A stretch of 64,000 nt of DNA from Chara braunii (GCA_003427395.1 BFEA01000637.1:406697-470696); one strand, 5' to 3'. Positions 20,847 to 33,479 are shown, numbered from the stretch's first letter. Notes: a model not told the origin generated them from the letters alone. A program made the numbers and translations.

Positions 20847-21255
20847 ATCTTACCCATGATATGGTTTGTGTTCTTGGGGATGGGTTTCTGACTGTGCTTA
20901 TGAGAAACGGATTGCATGGGACGAGTGATGCGACCGGGGCACTATACCATAGCTTTTTGGGGGGATAATGTTGAACGGAGGCCGAGGCATTGTACCATAG
21001 TTTTTGTGAGGGTTGGTATTGGGGTGGTTGCCTAGGGCATTGTACCATAGTTTTTTTTGTGTGTGTGAGGGATGGATGGTATCAGGATGATTGTCTGGGG
21101 CAACCTATCACGTTCGAGAAAAATGCATGAGATTCAAGGGAGACACGTAACGATTCATCATATGAATATGAGGAGCATCGTTGGAAATTTGGGCAACTCC
21201 GGCATCATGAGGAAATGGGGCTTGGATTCTGCTACTACTTGGACGGGCATCCACC

Positions 21256-22170
21256 TTGGGAATGTGGACTGGGGCTTCTGTTTTCCTTGTGATGACAGGC
21301 ACAGGAAAAGCACAAGACAAGATGGAACTCAATAACGAGAACGATGTCAATCGCGCTAATGTGGCTTTCGAAGATGAGTGGCAAACAACCGAGAGGTCAC
21401 GAGACAGACAAAGACCGGTGTTGTTCATTGGGCTACGGCCAAGACGGACACTAGGAAGGAGAAAGAGAAAAATATTGGCCAGCAAACCTTCGCCCCTTAA
21501 GGAAGGCGAGAAACTGCAGCCTCTGTCCGAAGAAGAAAGGGAGGAGCAAGGGGTCACGGTAAGAAGGGAAAAAGGTATGAGTAACGATCGTGAGAGAGGC
21601 GATGAAGAAAGACAAAACGAACATGACAACGGTGGAAGAAGTGAGAAAAGAGAAAGTGCGCATGACAAGTAGGAGAGAAGTGAGGAAGCGGAACAGAGCA
21701 GACAAGACAGTTGTGAGAGGGGATGCACGGGTTTTGGGGACGGACCCGAAAGAAGGACGAATATCCCGTACAATCTAGACCCGGAAAACTTTATGGGTGA
21801 ATTCAGCCCCATACGGGAAGATGGGAATGAAAGCGATGACGAGGTGCAAGTAGTCATTGCCATCAGTAGTGGCGATGAAACAGATGAGATCTCGAGACCC
21901 AGGGCTGAGGGGCAACCTTCAACAAGTAGGCCGAGAGAGGGACCGTCCGGATGGGAAGAAGAATTCGGACCCACGCCCAGTCATTGGTTCGAGCAATGGA
22001 TAAGTGTGATTAAGCATGATTGGATTATCAGAACCCAGGAACTAATGAGGGCTGGAGTGGCGGTCACACCTCTGGACTTTTACAGTGAGGAAGAATTGCG
22101 AGAGATTGCACAGAGGAAAAAAAAAAATAATGGTCGCCGGCCTGGGAGCCGAAGGACCAGCCAGGCGTGA
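21256..22170 (+). pseudogene. 3' accessory ORF of element A (unknown)
   Basis: Two open stretches, 21256-21672 and 21793-22170, lie in the same frame and are separated by a single TAG (21670-21672); the sequence between them is open too. The combined product would be about 300 residues. It is highly charged: basic clusters (RPRRTLGRRKRK), an acidic stretch (DGNESDDEVQ, SSGDETDE) and a C-terminal part with WFEQWISVIKHDWIIR and DFYSEEELREIAQRKKK. No membrane segment or signal peptide is apparent, so an envelope role is not supported. It lies in sense after pol. I do not recognise a family. The start could be 21319 (MELNNEND) instead. Confidence 0.5.
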
Positions 22171-22930
22171 CGACGAACGGGCACCCAAGAGACAAAGGAC
22201 TGATGACCCTAGGAGGGACTAAAGATAAAACAAAAGTTTGGCGAGAGTTGTCTTTCTTTTGCAATAAGTAGAGGAAAGATTTGATTAGTACGAATGAGCT
22301 TGTTGAGGGCAAGTACGACAGGGACAAGTCAAGACCTTAGCTTAATAGGCAAGGAAACAGTATTTGAGCTACTTTTTGGGATCGCTACCTCAGATGGATC
22401 TTGAGAGAAAGACGTTGGCAAGGGACACCGGGTATGAGACTAGCTGGGATGGGACAATTGTGAGCTTTGGACAAGACAGAGATTGTACCTTGGATGATAA
22501 TTATGAATATGGATGAATTGAGCACGAAAAGAGCATTGAATGACCGGCGAGTACAAGAGAGGTTAAGGAACCTATGGATAGAGCGCCACGAGGATGTCCT
22601 CTCCTAGGAGCCTAATCCGACCAAGTCAGGGTCATGTCACAAGTGACAAAGTTGTGAGAGTGAGCAAGACTGAAAAGGACAGAGGGACTCGCACTTGATC
22701 TATGGGTGAACGGTCGGGCGGGCTAGTACCGCCTGAGGTTGAAAAACCTCCGCTTGGGTGCTAGACGCTAAGTCAGGTGTATAAATGAAGATGATGGAGT
22801 TGAGCAACACTATGTTGAGAATAAAAAGAAAGATATGCCACGTTGAAAACTGCAAAGATGGCAGTCTGCTAACTCCGCAGTAAACGATCAGATCTGTGTT
22901 CTCAAAGCCCATCCCCTCGGGCGCTAAGCA
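22171..22930. other. Internal 3' region of element A, no gene seen
   Basis: No credible coding sequence or RNA gene. A TATA-like TGTATAAATGA occurs near 22778 without a following gene. Confidence 0.5.
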
Positions 22931-23135
22931 TTGAAAATGGAGAGGAATGACCCTAACCAGGCTGTTCGACTTGGGAATGGAAAGGAATGACCCTAACCAG
23001 GCTGTTCGATTTGAGAATGGAAAGGAATGGCCCTAACCAGGCTGTTCGACTTGAAAATGGAAAGGAATGACCCTAACCAGGCTGTTTGACTTGAGAATGA
23101 AAAAAAAAGACCCTAACCAGGTTATTCGGGAATGA
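22931..23135 (+). repeat. 40-bp tandem repeat, about five units
   Basis: Units read GAATGGAAAGGAATGACCCT then AACCAGGCTGTTCGACTTGA, with a period of 40 bp. The last unit is diverged. Confidence 0.9.
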
Positions 23136-23199
23136 CCCCTAACAAGGGTTGTTTCTTCTGAAATAGGCACTAGGGTCCCTTTGCATGACTGCTTGAGAA

Positions 23200-23640
23200 A
23201 GGCTGATTGAGAATGAGCTGGAACGAGAAAAATGTGAAATGGAGAAGACCGCTGGGTCAGTCATTGAAATAGCCATAAGGAAGGATGAAAGAGGAAAATG
23301 TGAGAAGGGAAAAGGTCGGAGAGTCGGTCGTTGAAGTAGCCATGAGAAAGGATGAAAAGGACGGGTGTGAAGGGAAGAGGTCGAGGGGACGGTCACTAAA
23401 ACAGCCTTGAAATAATATTGAGAAGAGAAGAATTGGAGGGCATGATAAAAGAAGGCGGACATCAAAATGAGAAGGACATGGACCGTCGGGACGGTCATAA
23501 GGGATGACTATTGAAAAAGTAAAAACTGAGAACAAAAAGATGGACCGACGAGCGGTCATGAAAAGTGGTCTATTGAAAAGAGGCCGCTCGATCGGCTACA
23601 AGGGGTGGCCCTGCTGAAAAGAGGTTGTTGGATCATCCAT
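23200..23640 (+). repeat. Degenerate repeats of about 60 bp
   Basis: Diverged units share the pattern GGTCGG..GTCGGTC..TGAAATAGCCAT..GAAAGGATGAAA. They are too diverged to fix unit borders by eye. Confidence 0.6.
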
Positions 23641-24655
23641 AAGAATCAACCTTGAGAAAGGACTGGAGCATTAGATTGAGCGTTTGCCTGATAATTCGAA
23701 ATTACATTGCATTAACAGGGCACCCTAGGCAATTTGAAAAGAGTTTGCAGATCGACCATGGAAATAGCAAGAGATTGAGGCTTCCTTCCTCTTCTAGTCT
23801 CAGGTTCTAAGCATGAGGGGGATAGTGGTGCACGCACCGCGACCCCAGGACCTCTACCCCATAGGGAAATGTCCAAGCGCGACCTGCCCCTCGTAAGTAG
23901 GGCACCAGGTTAAAGGATCAAGGTATCGGTCACGGTACTCGACATTCGGAACCAACTTCGACAATGAGCTCTAGTCGGAAGGTTCAAATTGCGCCTCGCA
24001 TTGAGTTCCTAAAAAGTCCAGGGTGCCAAGATGGGCCGAAAAGTTGCTCTTCTAAGTCTTGATGACCCTCTCTAACACATGCCACGTCGTTGAGGAGCGG
24101 CCTGACCGTTTGGGATGAACCTAGGCTGCCCGCACTAAGTCAAGCGACACTGTCCATAGGGAAGGTCGGGGCGAGGTACCGGGTGGAGTCCGCCACCACC
24201 ACAGGGCATTGACACTACCACCATCACAGGGCATTGACACCGCCCTATCGTAGTATTACAACCGTAACTGCACTCTTGAGAAGGAAGAGGCCGGATCCAC
24301 AAAACTTACCACTTGGGAGAAACGATTCGCGAGGGAGCCACTTATGGTATGATGGGGTCCTGGGAGGCGTGGACTGGACCCGCCTAACAGATGCGAGGAG
24401 GTATTTCAATGATGATGCCCATCTCCAAAGAAATGGCCGCCGGACTAGAGTGGAGGATGACGTGAGTTATCAGCAGGGGGAGGACTGATCACCCTTCCTT
24501 TTTGGGGCTGATGGGCCGGCATCTGTCTACTTAGTTGGCAGACAAGGTCTGCGTACCTCCAAGTGAGAACCAGTTGCGTGATGGGGACATCGTGATTGAG
24601 TGGGGGGAAGGTGTGTCATCTACTTAAGAACAAAGCGTGCGAAAGAAACAACAGA
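23641..24655. other. Internal 3' region of element A with an extra purine tract
   Basis: No gene supported. At 24570-24612 the sequence GACATCGTGATTGAGTGGGG, continuing GGAAGGTGTGTC, closely matches the region just before the putative 3' LTR start (26070-26101). It may be a secondary polypurine tract or an old LTR-start remnant. Confidence 0.45.
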
Positions 24656-25200
24656 CAAATGTATGTGGAAGTGATTAAGCTGGGCCCGGGCCTGGCAAGA
24701 TGCCCGTGAGGAATGTATGTGGAAATGACGAAGTTGGGCCTACGAAAAGCCTTGCAAGATGCCCGTGAGGAATGTATGTGGAAATGACTAAGTTGAGCCT
24801 GAGAAAAGTCTGGCAAGATTCGCGTGAGGAATGTATGTGGAAATGACTAAGTTGGGCCTGAGAAAAGCCTGGCAAGATGCCCGTGAGAAATGTATGTGGA
24901 AATGACTAAGCTGGGTCTGAGAAAAGTTCGGCAAGATGCCCATAAGAAATATATGTGGAAATGACTAAGCTAGGCAAGATGCCCATGAGAAATGCATGAG
25001 AAATTAATTAAGCTTGGGCTTGAGAAGAAGCCTGGCAAGATGTCCGGTAGAAAGATGCATGTGAAAGTCATTGAGTTTTGGGTCGGAGAAAAGGTCGGCA
25101 AAATGTCCAGAAGAGAAATGCATGTGAAATTCATAGAACTAGGGCTTGAGAAAGGTCTGGCAAAATGTCTAAGAAAGAAATGCGTGTAAAATTGGTTGAA
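24656..25200 (+). repeat. 59-bp tandem repeat
   Basis: Units contain GAATGTATGTGGAAATGACT and GGCAAGATGCCCGTGAG, with a 59-bp period from 24656 to about 24975, then more diverged units to about 25200. Confidence 0.85.
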
Positions 25201-25394
25201 CATGAAATTAAGGAAGGGATGGCAATAAGCACGGATCGCACGGGACGGAGAGCCGATTAAGAGAGGCACTGAGGGTGGCCGAAGCCGGAAAGGGGACATG
25301 ATTGGCACAGGGTGGAAGGGAGATCAGCCAAGGGCATTAGGGATGACAAGGCTCAGGGGAGAAGCATGAGCGGCAAGAGGCGGGAGACAAAAGG

Positions 25395-25600
25395 AGGCCT
25401 GATGTTCTAAGAGTGGTGAATGAAGACGAGAGGAGGCATGATGTTCTAAGAGTGATGAATGAGACGAAAGAAGGTCTAGCGTTCTAAGAGTGATGAATCA
25501 AGACGAGAGGAAGCCTGATGTTCTAAGAGTGATGAATGAGACGAGAGGAGGTCTAATGTTCTAAGAGTGATGAATGAGACGAGAGGGGCCGAAGGAAGAA
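25395..25600 (+). repeat. 38/39-bp tandem repeat, five units
   Basis: The anchor GTTCTAAGAG occurs at 25404, 25443, 25481, 25520 and 25558. Confidence 0.88.
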
Positions 25601-25639
25601 TGAGTCTGATAATCTAAGAGTGATGAATGAGAAGAGAAA

Positions 25640-25825
25640 GGACTTGATGCACTATGGGTGATGAAGGAGACGAAAAGTTGGATGCACTTCGGGTGATGAA
25701 TGAGACGAAATAGTGGATGCACTTTAGGTGATGAATGAGACGAAAAGCTTGATGCACTTCGGGTGATGAATGAGACGAAAAGCTTGATGCACTCCGGGTG
25801 ATGAATGAGATGAAAAAAGACAAAA
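25640..25825 (+). repeat. 35-bp tandem repeat, five units
   Basis: The anchor GATGCAC occurs at 25645, 25681, 25716, 25751 and 25786. The unit shares GGTGATGAATGAGACGA with the preceding array, so the two probably have a common origin. Confidence 0.88.
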
Positions 25826-26085
25826 AAGGGTTTGATGTTCTAAGGATGATGAATGAGAAGAGAGAAGATTGGAGGACGTCCTAAAAAGAGAACTTGACCC
25901 CCCACACACCCCTCCCCGCCCCAAGAAGCGGAGACTAGAAGGGACCCCGAGAAAGGAACAAGAAAAGACAAAAGGGACCCTGACAAACTAACTATCTAAT
26001 ACATCTCACCCCCTCTCCTTCGCCTACCCCTCTAGACCCTCCCTACTGACAGAAGACTAGTGCGCGATGAGAACATCGTGAATGA

Positions 26086-26095
26086 GTGGGGGAAA
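26086..26095 (+). promoter_or_regulatory. Putative polypurine tract of element A
   Basis: GTGGGGGAAA directly precedes TGTGTCGGGACTGG, a plausible LTR start. It would prime plus-strand DNA synthesis. The call depends on the LTR model. Confidence 0.5.
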
Positions 26096-27904
26096 TGTGT
26101 CGGGACTGGTGGGTCCCGAATAACATCCCAACACTTGAGAGCCTGTATATAGCCAAGTTGTGCACGACAGAGAAATCTGGAGTAAGGAGGCAAGAGAGGG
26201 AGAAAGGACAAAGGACTAGGCCGTCGGGATGAATGATGGGTTGAGAACCGCAGGGGGAAAGAACCGACGGCGATAAGCAAGCAAGCGCCAGGACATGGGC
26301 GCATAGGAACATAGCATGAGGTCAGGAGGGCCATTGGAATTCAGCATGACTAAGGCCAAAGGGTCATGAACTTTGCAAATGCGGCACGACAAGCGACAAG
26401 AGAATAGGGGAGTCGAGAGGTGGACGGCCCCGGTGGCCATGAGACGTAAAAAAATAAGGGCCCAACGTAGGGTCCGCCTACGACAATTAACGGGAGCCTC
26501 GGATTAGAGGCCCCGCGGCCGGAGAAACCGGCGAGCGCAAGGCCCGAGAAAGGCAAGGGATAAGGATCACCGTAGGGCGGGGGATGCCAAAAGAACATGA
26601 GACACCTTGAGGAAAGACGTCAGGGACCACGTGGGACTAAGTAAAAATAATGGTATCCGGAACAAAATATGTCGGGGACCACCAGCGGGACAAAATATAT
26701 CGGGGACCATCGACGGGACAAAGTGTCGGGAACCACCGGCGGGACAAAATGTCGGGGACCACCGACGGGACAAAGCGTCGGGGACCACCGACGGGACAAG
26801 TGGCGGGGACATAAGAAGGTCTCAAAAGAAACGGCGGAGCGACATAAGGGGAAAATAATTAAAACAAGATGCACCGTCAAGATCGAGAACTTGACGACCG
26901 AAAATATTAGCACCACTAGTGCAAACACTAGTGGTAGCAAACGGAAAGGCCAAAAGAAAAAGAAAAAGTAAAGAATCATGAAGTGGGAGGCATGGGAGCA
27001 GTCCGAAAAATCTCGGATCAGCCTCCCTCAAGAAAATGAAGTCAAAGAGACTTCATGTGAAAAATAGGCCTCCGGGAGAAAATCGGAGTAAGAGGGGCTA
27101 CTGTGGGAGAGAAATAGAGGAAAAAGGAAGCTCCCATGGGCATGAGGAAGCCATTATTGCAGTCCGAGATATAACGGACTGCACCATGGGCATAGGGAGC
27201 GCCAAAACTAAGAGGAAGGGCCTAGAAAAGGGCCTTAACGACAACTTGACACTTGACATGCTAGAAAAAGAAAAGAAAAAAAAAAGAAAAAAAAAAAGGT
27301 TGGAGAATAAGACAAAAAGAGTGAGAGAGAGTGAGTGAGTTGACCGTCAATAGGGACTGCAACAAGTAGGGATTAGCAGGTCCCTACTGTCCAAGAAAGG
27401 AGGAAAAAAGAAAAGAAAAGAAAAGGGGAAAAAAAAGAAAAGAGAAAAAAACCTTAACGGTAAAACACGGTCACTTCGAAAGATATATCCGTGACCAGAT
27501 ACATTATGGAATATGGCGGTTGCAAACAACCTTGATTTTCTCTTGATTTTGCAGAGAAATTAAAAAAAAATCAAGGCCCCATGCAACCGAAATACAACAG
27601 ATCATATGGGGGAGGAGAAACACATGTTTTAGGTGCATCTAGAGCCAAAATTGAGTCCGGATGCACTTGGAAGTTGGTCATTTATTTTTCCTTCAGTTTT
27701 GGGCTAGTTCTGGGGCAATGGGACTAGGAACTTGACCCCTATTGCAGTCCGAGTTACAACGGACTGCATGGGGAAGGAAAAACACATGTTTTAGGTGTAT
27801 CCGGTGCCAATATTGAGCCCGGATGCACTTGAGAATTGAACGCTTCATTTTCTTTCAACATGGGGCAAGTTGTGGGGTTGTGGGAATAGAAAAATGATCA
27901 TAAT

Positions 27905-27930
27905 TGCAGTCCGAGAAAAATCGGACTGCA
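27905..27930. repeat. Conserved hairpin in right LTR
   Basis: Identical to the 1881-1906 hairpin (TGCAGTCCGA, loop GAAAAA, TCGGACTGCA). Confidence 0.75.
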
Positions 27931-30298
27931 TAAGGATGCCTAGGCTAAGGGAAAATGAGCCATGGCTAGCCCAAAAGGCTCGAAAAGAGTGCAGGCTAGG
28001 AAAGAGTGATTTCGGCATGGGGCAAATAAAGACGGTAAACGACAACCGTGAGATGAGATCCGACGACCAAGAATAATCGGCAAACATGACCCACCTAAAG
28101 AAGGGGTATTGGAACCACCAAAGACAAGGAGGTCCCAAAATAAAAATGGAACATCATCCGGGACGTTGTTGAGGACTAAGTGGGCCGGAATAAAAATAGG
28201 AGAAAAACGGGACACGCGTCGGCGGGACTACCGGCGGGACAAAAAAAAATAAAAAATGGAACTAGTACGGGGAGACTGGCGGGGACTTGAGTTGTTCTAA
28301 GGTAACCATGAGCCAACATGAGGGATGGTCGCACAAAGAAAACGGCACCGTCAAGATCAAAATCTAGACGGTGGAGAATATTAGCACCACTGGTGCAAGC
28401 ACTAGTGGGATCAAGTGGGAGAGCCCAGAGAGAAAAGAAAGCAAAATAATGATGATGGAAGGATGACCCAGCAGTCCAAGATATCTCGGACTAACTAGGC
28501 ATGAGAAAATAGAGCCCCAAGAGGCTCACCACAGAAAAAAAAGGTTGTCAAAAATAAATCGAAGCAAAGGGGGCTCAAATTTGAGACTAACGAAGACAAA
28601 ATGGGGCCTCCTATGAGCTTGGGGGTGTCATCATTGTAGTCCGAGATATAACGGCCAACTGATGAGTCTGAATCTGACCATGGATGAGGATTCATGGCGT
28701 AGAAAAGAACTCAACAGCTACTTGACACTTGTCACATCATAAATAAAAGAAAATAAAATAAAAAATGAGAGAAAATGGAGAGAGAATGAGACAAAAGGGG
28801 AGAAAAAAGTTGAGGAGAATGTGCCGGCCTATTGGGACTGGCATAGTAGGGACTGACAGTTCCCTAGTGTGACCTTATCCCTCCTAGAATTGAGAAGGGC
28901 AATCCGGATTAGAGGGATATAACCCTTGGGACAATATCTCAACAAAATCTGAATTAAAAAAACAAAATCAAGAGAAAATGCAAAGGGAAAATGACCGATT
29001 TTCTTTTGGGTCATGGATCTGAGATTCAGATTCATGGAGGAGGGAATATGGACGTTTTTTATGAAGCCTACCCAAACGGCCAACTCCGGAATGAGTTGGC
29101 AGCCCAAAATGGAAAGAAACAAAAGAAAGAAAAAAACAAAACTGTGCATTTGGCCCAAAAAGAGGGCCAAATGCACCAAAAATTGAAACAGTGAGCTTAG
29201 GGGCTCAAATTTGAAGCAAGGACTACTAGGGGGTGACACGAAATATTGTTGGGCTTGGATCTCTGCCACATCCAAGGCTGAAATAGCACCAAGGCATAGG
29301 AAAATACCTCAGCGTACCAAAAATGGGGTAGAAACTGAAAAAATCGAGAAAAAGGCCCACTAGGCCTTTTTCTGTCAAGTGAGGCTGCCCCTTGGGCATT
29401 AGAACCCAAGAGGGAAGCATTTTGAAAATGAAAAAGAGGCTGAAGGAGATCAAGAGGCAATCCGAGTTGGTACCAACCACTCGGACTGCATGTACTTGGC
29501 CAAAATAAGGCCTGGGTACCTCCGGAACGGCCTAGTGGTTGAATTTCGCCTTGGGGGTACCTCGGTTCACCTCAAGGCACATGGGGAGGCCCATGGGATG
29601 GCTGGAGTGCTGGTTCCAGCCTACATAAGCTGAGGATTCAGTCTGCCACACTCACATTTGCATGAGGAGTGCCCATGCTGCCCAAGTGAGCTCCTAGGAG
29701 CATTTTTCTCACTTGGAGAGAGGAGAGGGGAACCACTGTCAGTTTGAAAGCTTGGAGGAGTCTTTGAGCTAGGGGAAGGAGCTCTAGAGGTTAGTGGTAG
29801 TGAGGCTGGCCTAGGGAGGTGATCCCCCATAGCCCCCGGGCTGTGAGGAAGAAGGTGAGGCTAGAGAGAGTCTCATTAGCCCTCCTAGAGGGGAGGACTC
29901 CATAGCCATAGTGGAAGAAGTTTGCCATAGCTTGGGTGAGGTTGAGAGAGGAGGGAGAGAAGGGTTTGAGGAAGGAGAAAGCCATAGCCAAGGTGGTACT
30001 TGTGCAAAGAAGGGACAAGTTTCATCAAGGTTGGTGCTTCATCCCCAACACAATAAGGAAGTGAGTGGAAAGGAGGAGATTCTCCTTGTTCTTCTTCTTC
30101 TTCTTTTTCTTCTTCTTCCTCTTCCTCTTCCTCTTCCTCTTCTTCCTCTTCCTCCTCCTCTTCTTCTTTTTCTTTTTCTCCTTCCTCCCTTATCTTCCTT
30201 CTCTTCTTCTTCTTCCTTTCGTTTATCTTCCTCCCCTTCCCCTCCTTCTCCTACCCTCTCAATGATCTCTTATCCATATCCCACTCTCTTCTTCTTCA

Positions 30299-30352
<54 letters not shown>
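30299..30352 (+). repeat. (CT)n microsatellite
   Basis: A pure CT run of about 54 bp, expanded relative to the equivalent 4637-4670 in the left LTR. It follows a TTC-rich tract at 30085-30240. Confidence 0.95.
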
Positions 30353-30355
<3 letters not shown>

Positions 30356-30430
30356 GGAACTTTCCTAAGCTTAGAATAGATGGTAGGGATCCTTCTCACT
30401 AGTAATGGTCTCCCCATGGGCTCATTCCCC

Positions 30431-30925
30431 GCTCCCATGTGAAGCGCCGATTCCCCCCTTGTGATTCCATGCATTTGAGTGAGTGAAAAGTTTCACTCAC
30501 TCCTTTCTTACATTCTCTCCACTTCTTCACTTAGGCGCAAATCGCTACTCTTGTCTATGCTTAATCTAGTGTTTATGTGATGATTGCCTCTTCTTTAGTC
30601 CGTTTCTCCACTCCCATGTGAAGCGTCACTTCCCACCTTCTGATTTCATGCATTTGAGTGAGTTTCGCTCACTCTTTTCTCATTTTCTCTCCACTTCTTC
30701 ACTTAGGAGCAAATTGCAACTCTTGTCCATGCTTAATCTAGTGTTTACATGATTATTGCCTCTTGTTTAGTCCATTTTTTCACTCCCATGTGAAGCGCCA
30801 CTTCCCGCCTTGTGATTTCATGCATTTGAGTGAGTTTTCTAATTTTCTCTCCACTTCTTCACTTAGGACCAAATCGCAACTCTTGCCCATGCTTGTTCTA
30901 CTGTTTTGATGATTCCTTTCACCTA
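30431..30925 (+). repeat. 172-bp tandem repeat, right LTR copy
   Basis: CATGTGA anchors are at 30436, 30615 and 30787. The first interval is longer because of a short insertion (GTGAAAA-type) near 30482. Confidence 0.85.
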
Positions 30926-30934
30926 CTTTGCTCA

Positions 30935-31505
30935 ATTCTCTCACATGATGATGTTCCGTTGTATTCTTGGTTGTATTCACGAGCTTCAAGCATGTCTTTG
31001 AGCAAGTCTCACTCACATGTATGACTCAACTCTCACATAATGATGTTCCGTTGCATTCTTGGTTGTATTCATGAGCTTCAAGCATGTGTTTGAGAAAGTC
31101 TCACTCACATGCACGACTCAACTCTCACACGATGATGTTCCGTTGCATTCTTGGTTGTATTCATGAGCTTCAAGCATGTGTTAAAGCAAGTCCCACTCAC
31201 ATGAATGACTCAACTCTCACATAATGATGTTTCGTTGCATTCTTGGTTGTACTCATGAGCTTCAAACATGTGTTTGAGCAAGTCTCACTCACATGCATGG
31301 CTCAACTCTCACATAATGATGTTTCGTTGGATTCTTGGTTCTATTCATGAGCTTCAAGTATGTGTTTGAGCAAGTCCCACTCACATGCATGACTCAACTT
31401 TAACATGATGATGTTCCGTTGCATTCTTGGTTGCATTTATGAGCTTCAAGCATGTGTTTGTGCAAGTCTCGCTCACATGCACGACTCATCTTTCAGATGA
31501 CAATA
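30935..31505 (+). repeat. 92-bp tandem repeat, right LTR copy
   Basis: Same unit as 5250-5815, about six copies. Confidence 0.85.
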
Positions 31506-31642
31506 TTCTGATTCACACTTGGTTGTTCTACCACGCATGCACGTGTTCTCACCAGTCACACAAATGGTTAACGGGAACCCCCATTTTCAGGCCCTTGTAA
31601 CGAGTCCAAAACTGAAATTAGGGTTTCGGGGTCAAATTTTAC

Positions 31643-31686
<44 letters not shown>

Positions 31687-33475
31687 CAAGGTTGGTGTGT
31701 GCCAAATTTTGTGTGATTTGGAGAATTGGAATTTCCTCTGTTAAGATTTCTGAAATTTCTCAAGATTTCTGAAATTGACATACTGGCAAAATTTCATGAA
31801 AATGCACATTTGCCTTGATGTTTTATATGTTTTCTATTTTTTTTTTTTGGATTTTTTTTTGCAGTTAGTTAGTATGGTCTTCACTCTACAAATTGGTAAC
31901 AAGTTTGATTAAAATGACCCTTTGGTTTTCATATAAATGGCATGGCAAGTGGTCTCAAAATTAGGGTCTCCGTTAACCTTCTCTCACCACTCACGCCCTC
32001 GTTTTGACAAGTTCATGCATTTGTATTCCGATTCACACTTGGTTGTTCTACCACTCATGCACATGTGTTCTCACCACTCACACCCTCGTTTTGTCAAGTT
32101 CATACATTTGGTAGTGTTCCGATTCACACTTGGTTGTTCTACCACTCATGCACATATGTTCTCACCACTCACACCATCATTTTGTCAAGTTCATACATTT
32201 GGTAGTGTTCCGATTCACACCTGGCTGTTCTACCACTCATGCACATGTGTTCTCACCACTCACACCCTCATTTTGTCAAGTCCATACATTTCGTAGTGTT
32301 CCGATTCACACTTGGTTGTTCTACCACTCATGCACATGTGTTCTTACTACTCACACCCTCGTTTTGTCAAGTTCATGCATTTGGTAGTGTTCCGATTCAC
32401 ACTTGGCTGTTTTCTCACCACTCACACCCTCGTTTTGTCAAGTTCATGCATTTGGTAGTGATCTGATTCACACTTGGTTGTTCTACTACTCATGCACATG
32501 TGTTCTCACCACTCACACCCTCGCCTTGTCAAGTTCATGCATTTGGTAGTGTTCCGATTTACACTTCATTGTTCTACCACTCATGCACATGTATTCTCAC
32601 CACTCACACACTCGTTTTGACAAGTTCATGCATTTGGCAGTGTTCCGATTCACACTTGGCTGTTCTACCACTCATGCACATGTGTTCTAACCGCTCACAC
32701 CCTCGTTTTTGTCAAGTTCATACATTTGGTAATGTTCTGATTCACACTTGGTTGTTCTACCCCTCATGCATATGTGTCATCACCACTCACACCCTCGTTT
32801 CGTCAAGTTCATGCAAATGGTAGTGTTCCGATTCACACTTGGCTGTTCGACCACTCATGCACATGTGTTCTCACTACTCACACCCTCATTTTGTCAAGTT
32901 CATGCATTTCGTAGTGTTCCGATTCACACTTGGCTGTTATTTTATTCATGCACATGTGTTCTCACTACTGACACCCTCATTTTGTCAAGTTCATGCCTTT
33001 GGTAATGCTCCGTTTTACACAAGGCTGTTATACTACTCGTGTGCCTATGTTCTCGCTAGTTCCACCCTCATTTTGTCAAGTTCATGCATTTGGTTGTGTT
33101 CCGATTCACACTTGGTTGTTCTACTACTCATGTACATGTGCTCTCACTACTCATACCCTCATTTTGTCAAAGTCATGCCTTTGGTAATGTTTCGTTTCAC
33201 ACTAGGTTGTGCCAGTACTCATGTGCATGTATTCTCGCTGGTTCCACTCTCACCTCGTCAAGTTCATGCCTTTGGTAGTATTCCAATTCACACTTGGTTG
33301 TTCAACTACTCGTGTGCATGTGTGTGCACTAGTTCCATCCTCACTTTGTCTAGCTCATGCCTTTGGTGGTGTCCCGATTCACACTTGGGTGATCTACTAC
33401 TCATGTGCATGTGTTTCCATCGGTTACACCCTCACTTTGTCAAGTTCGTGCCTTGATGATTGTCCGGTCAACACT
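31506..33475 (+). repeat. 91-bp tandem repeat, right LTR copy, split by a MITE
   Basis: Same unit as 5816-7475. The array is interrupted at 31566-31978 and resumes with CTCACCACTCACGCCCTCG. One unit near 32400 has an internal deletion, and unit number differs from the left array. Confidence 0.9.
31566..31978. mobile_element. MITE-like element, 413 bp, only in the right LTR
   Basis: The ends GGTTAACGGGAACCC and GGGTCTCCGTTAACC form imperfect inverted repeats of about 25 bp. The interior is non-coding with a poly-T run (31646-31686). The left LTR lacks it, so it inserted after the LTRs formed. TTAA sits within both ends, which would fit a TTAA-type target as in piggyBac, but the shared outer GG/CC makes this uncertain, and no longer duplication is clear because the target is itself a tandem array. 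Confidence 0.7.
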
Positions 33476-33479
33476 CTGC

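Noticed and set aside
21108-21974. 288-residue minus-strand frame, Ser/Leu-rich
   Set aside because: Antisense of the charged 3' ORF; composition mirrors the sense Glu/Arg codons.
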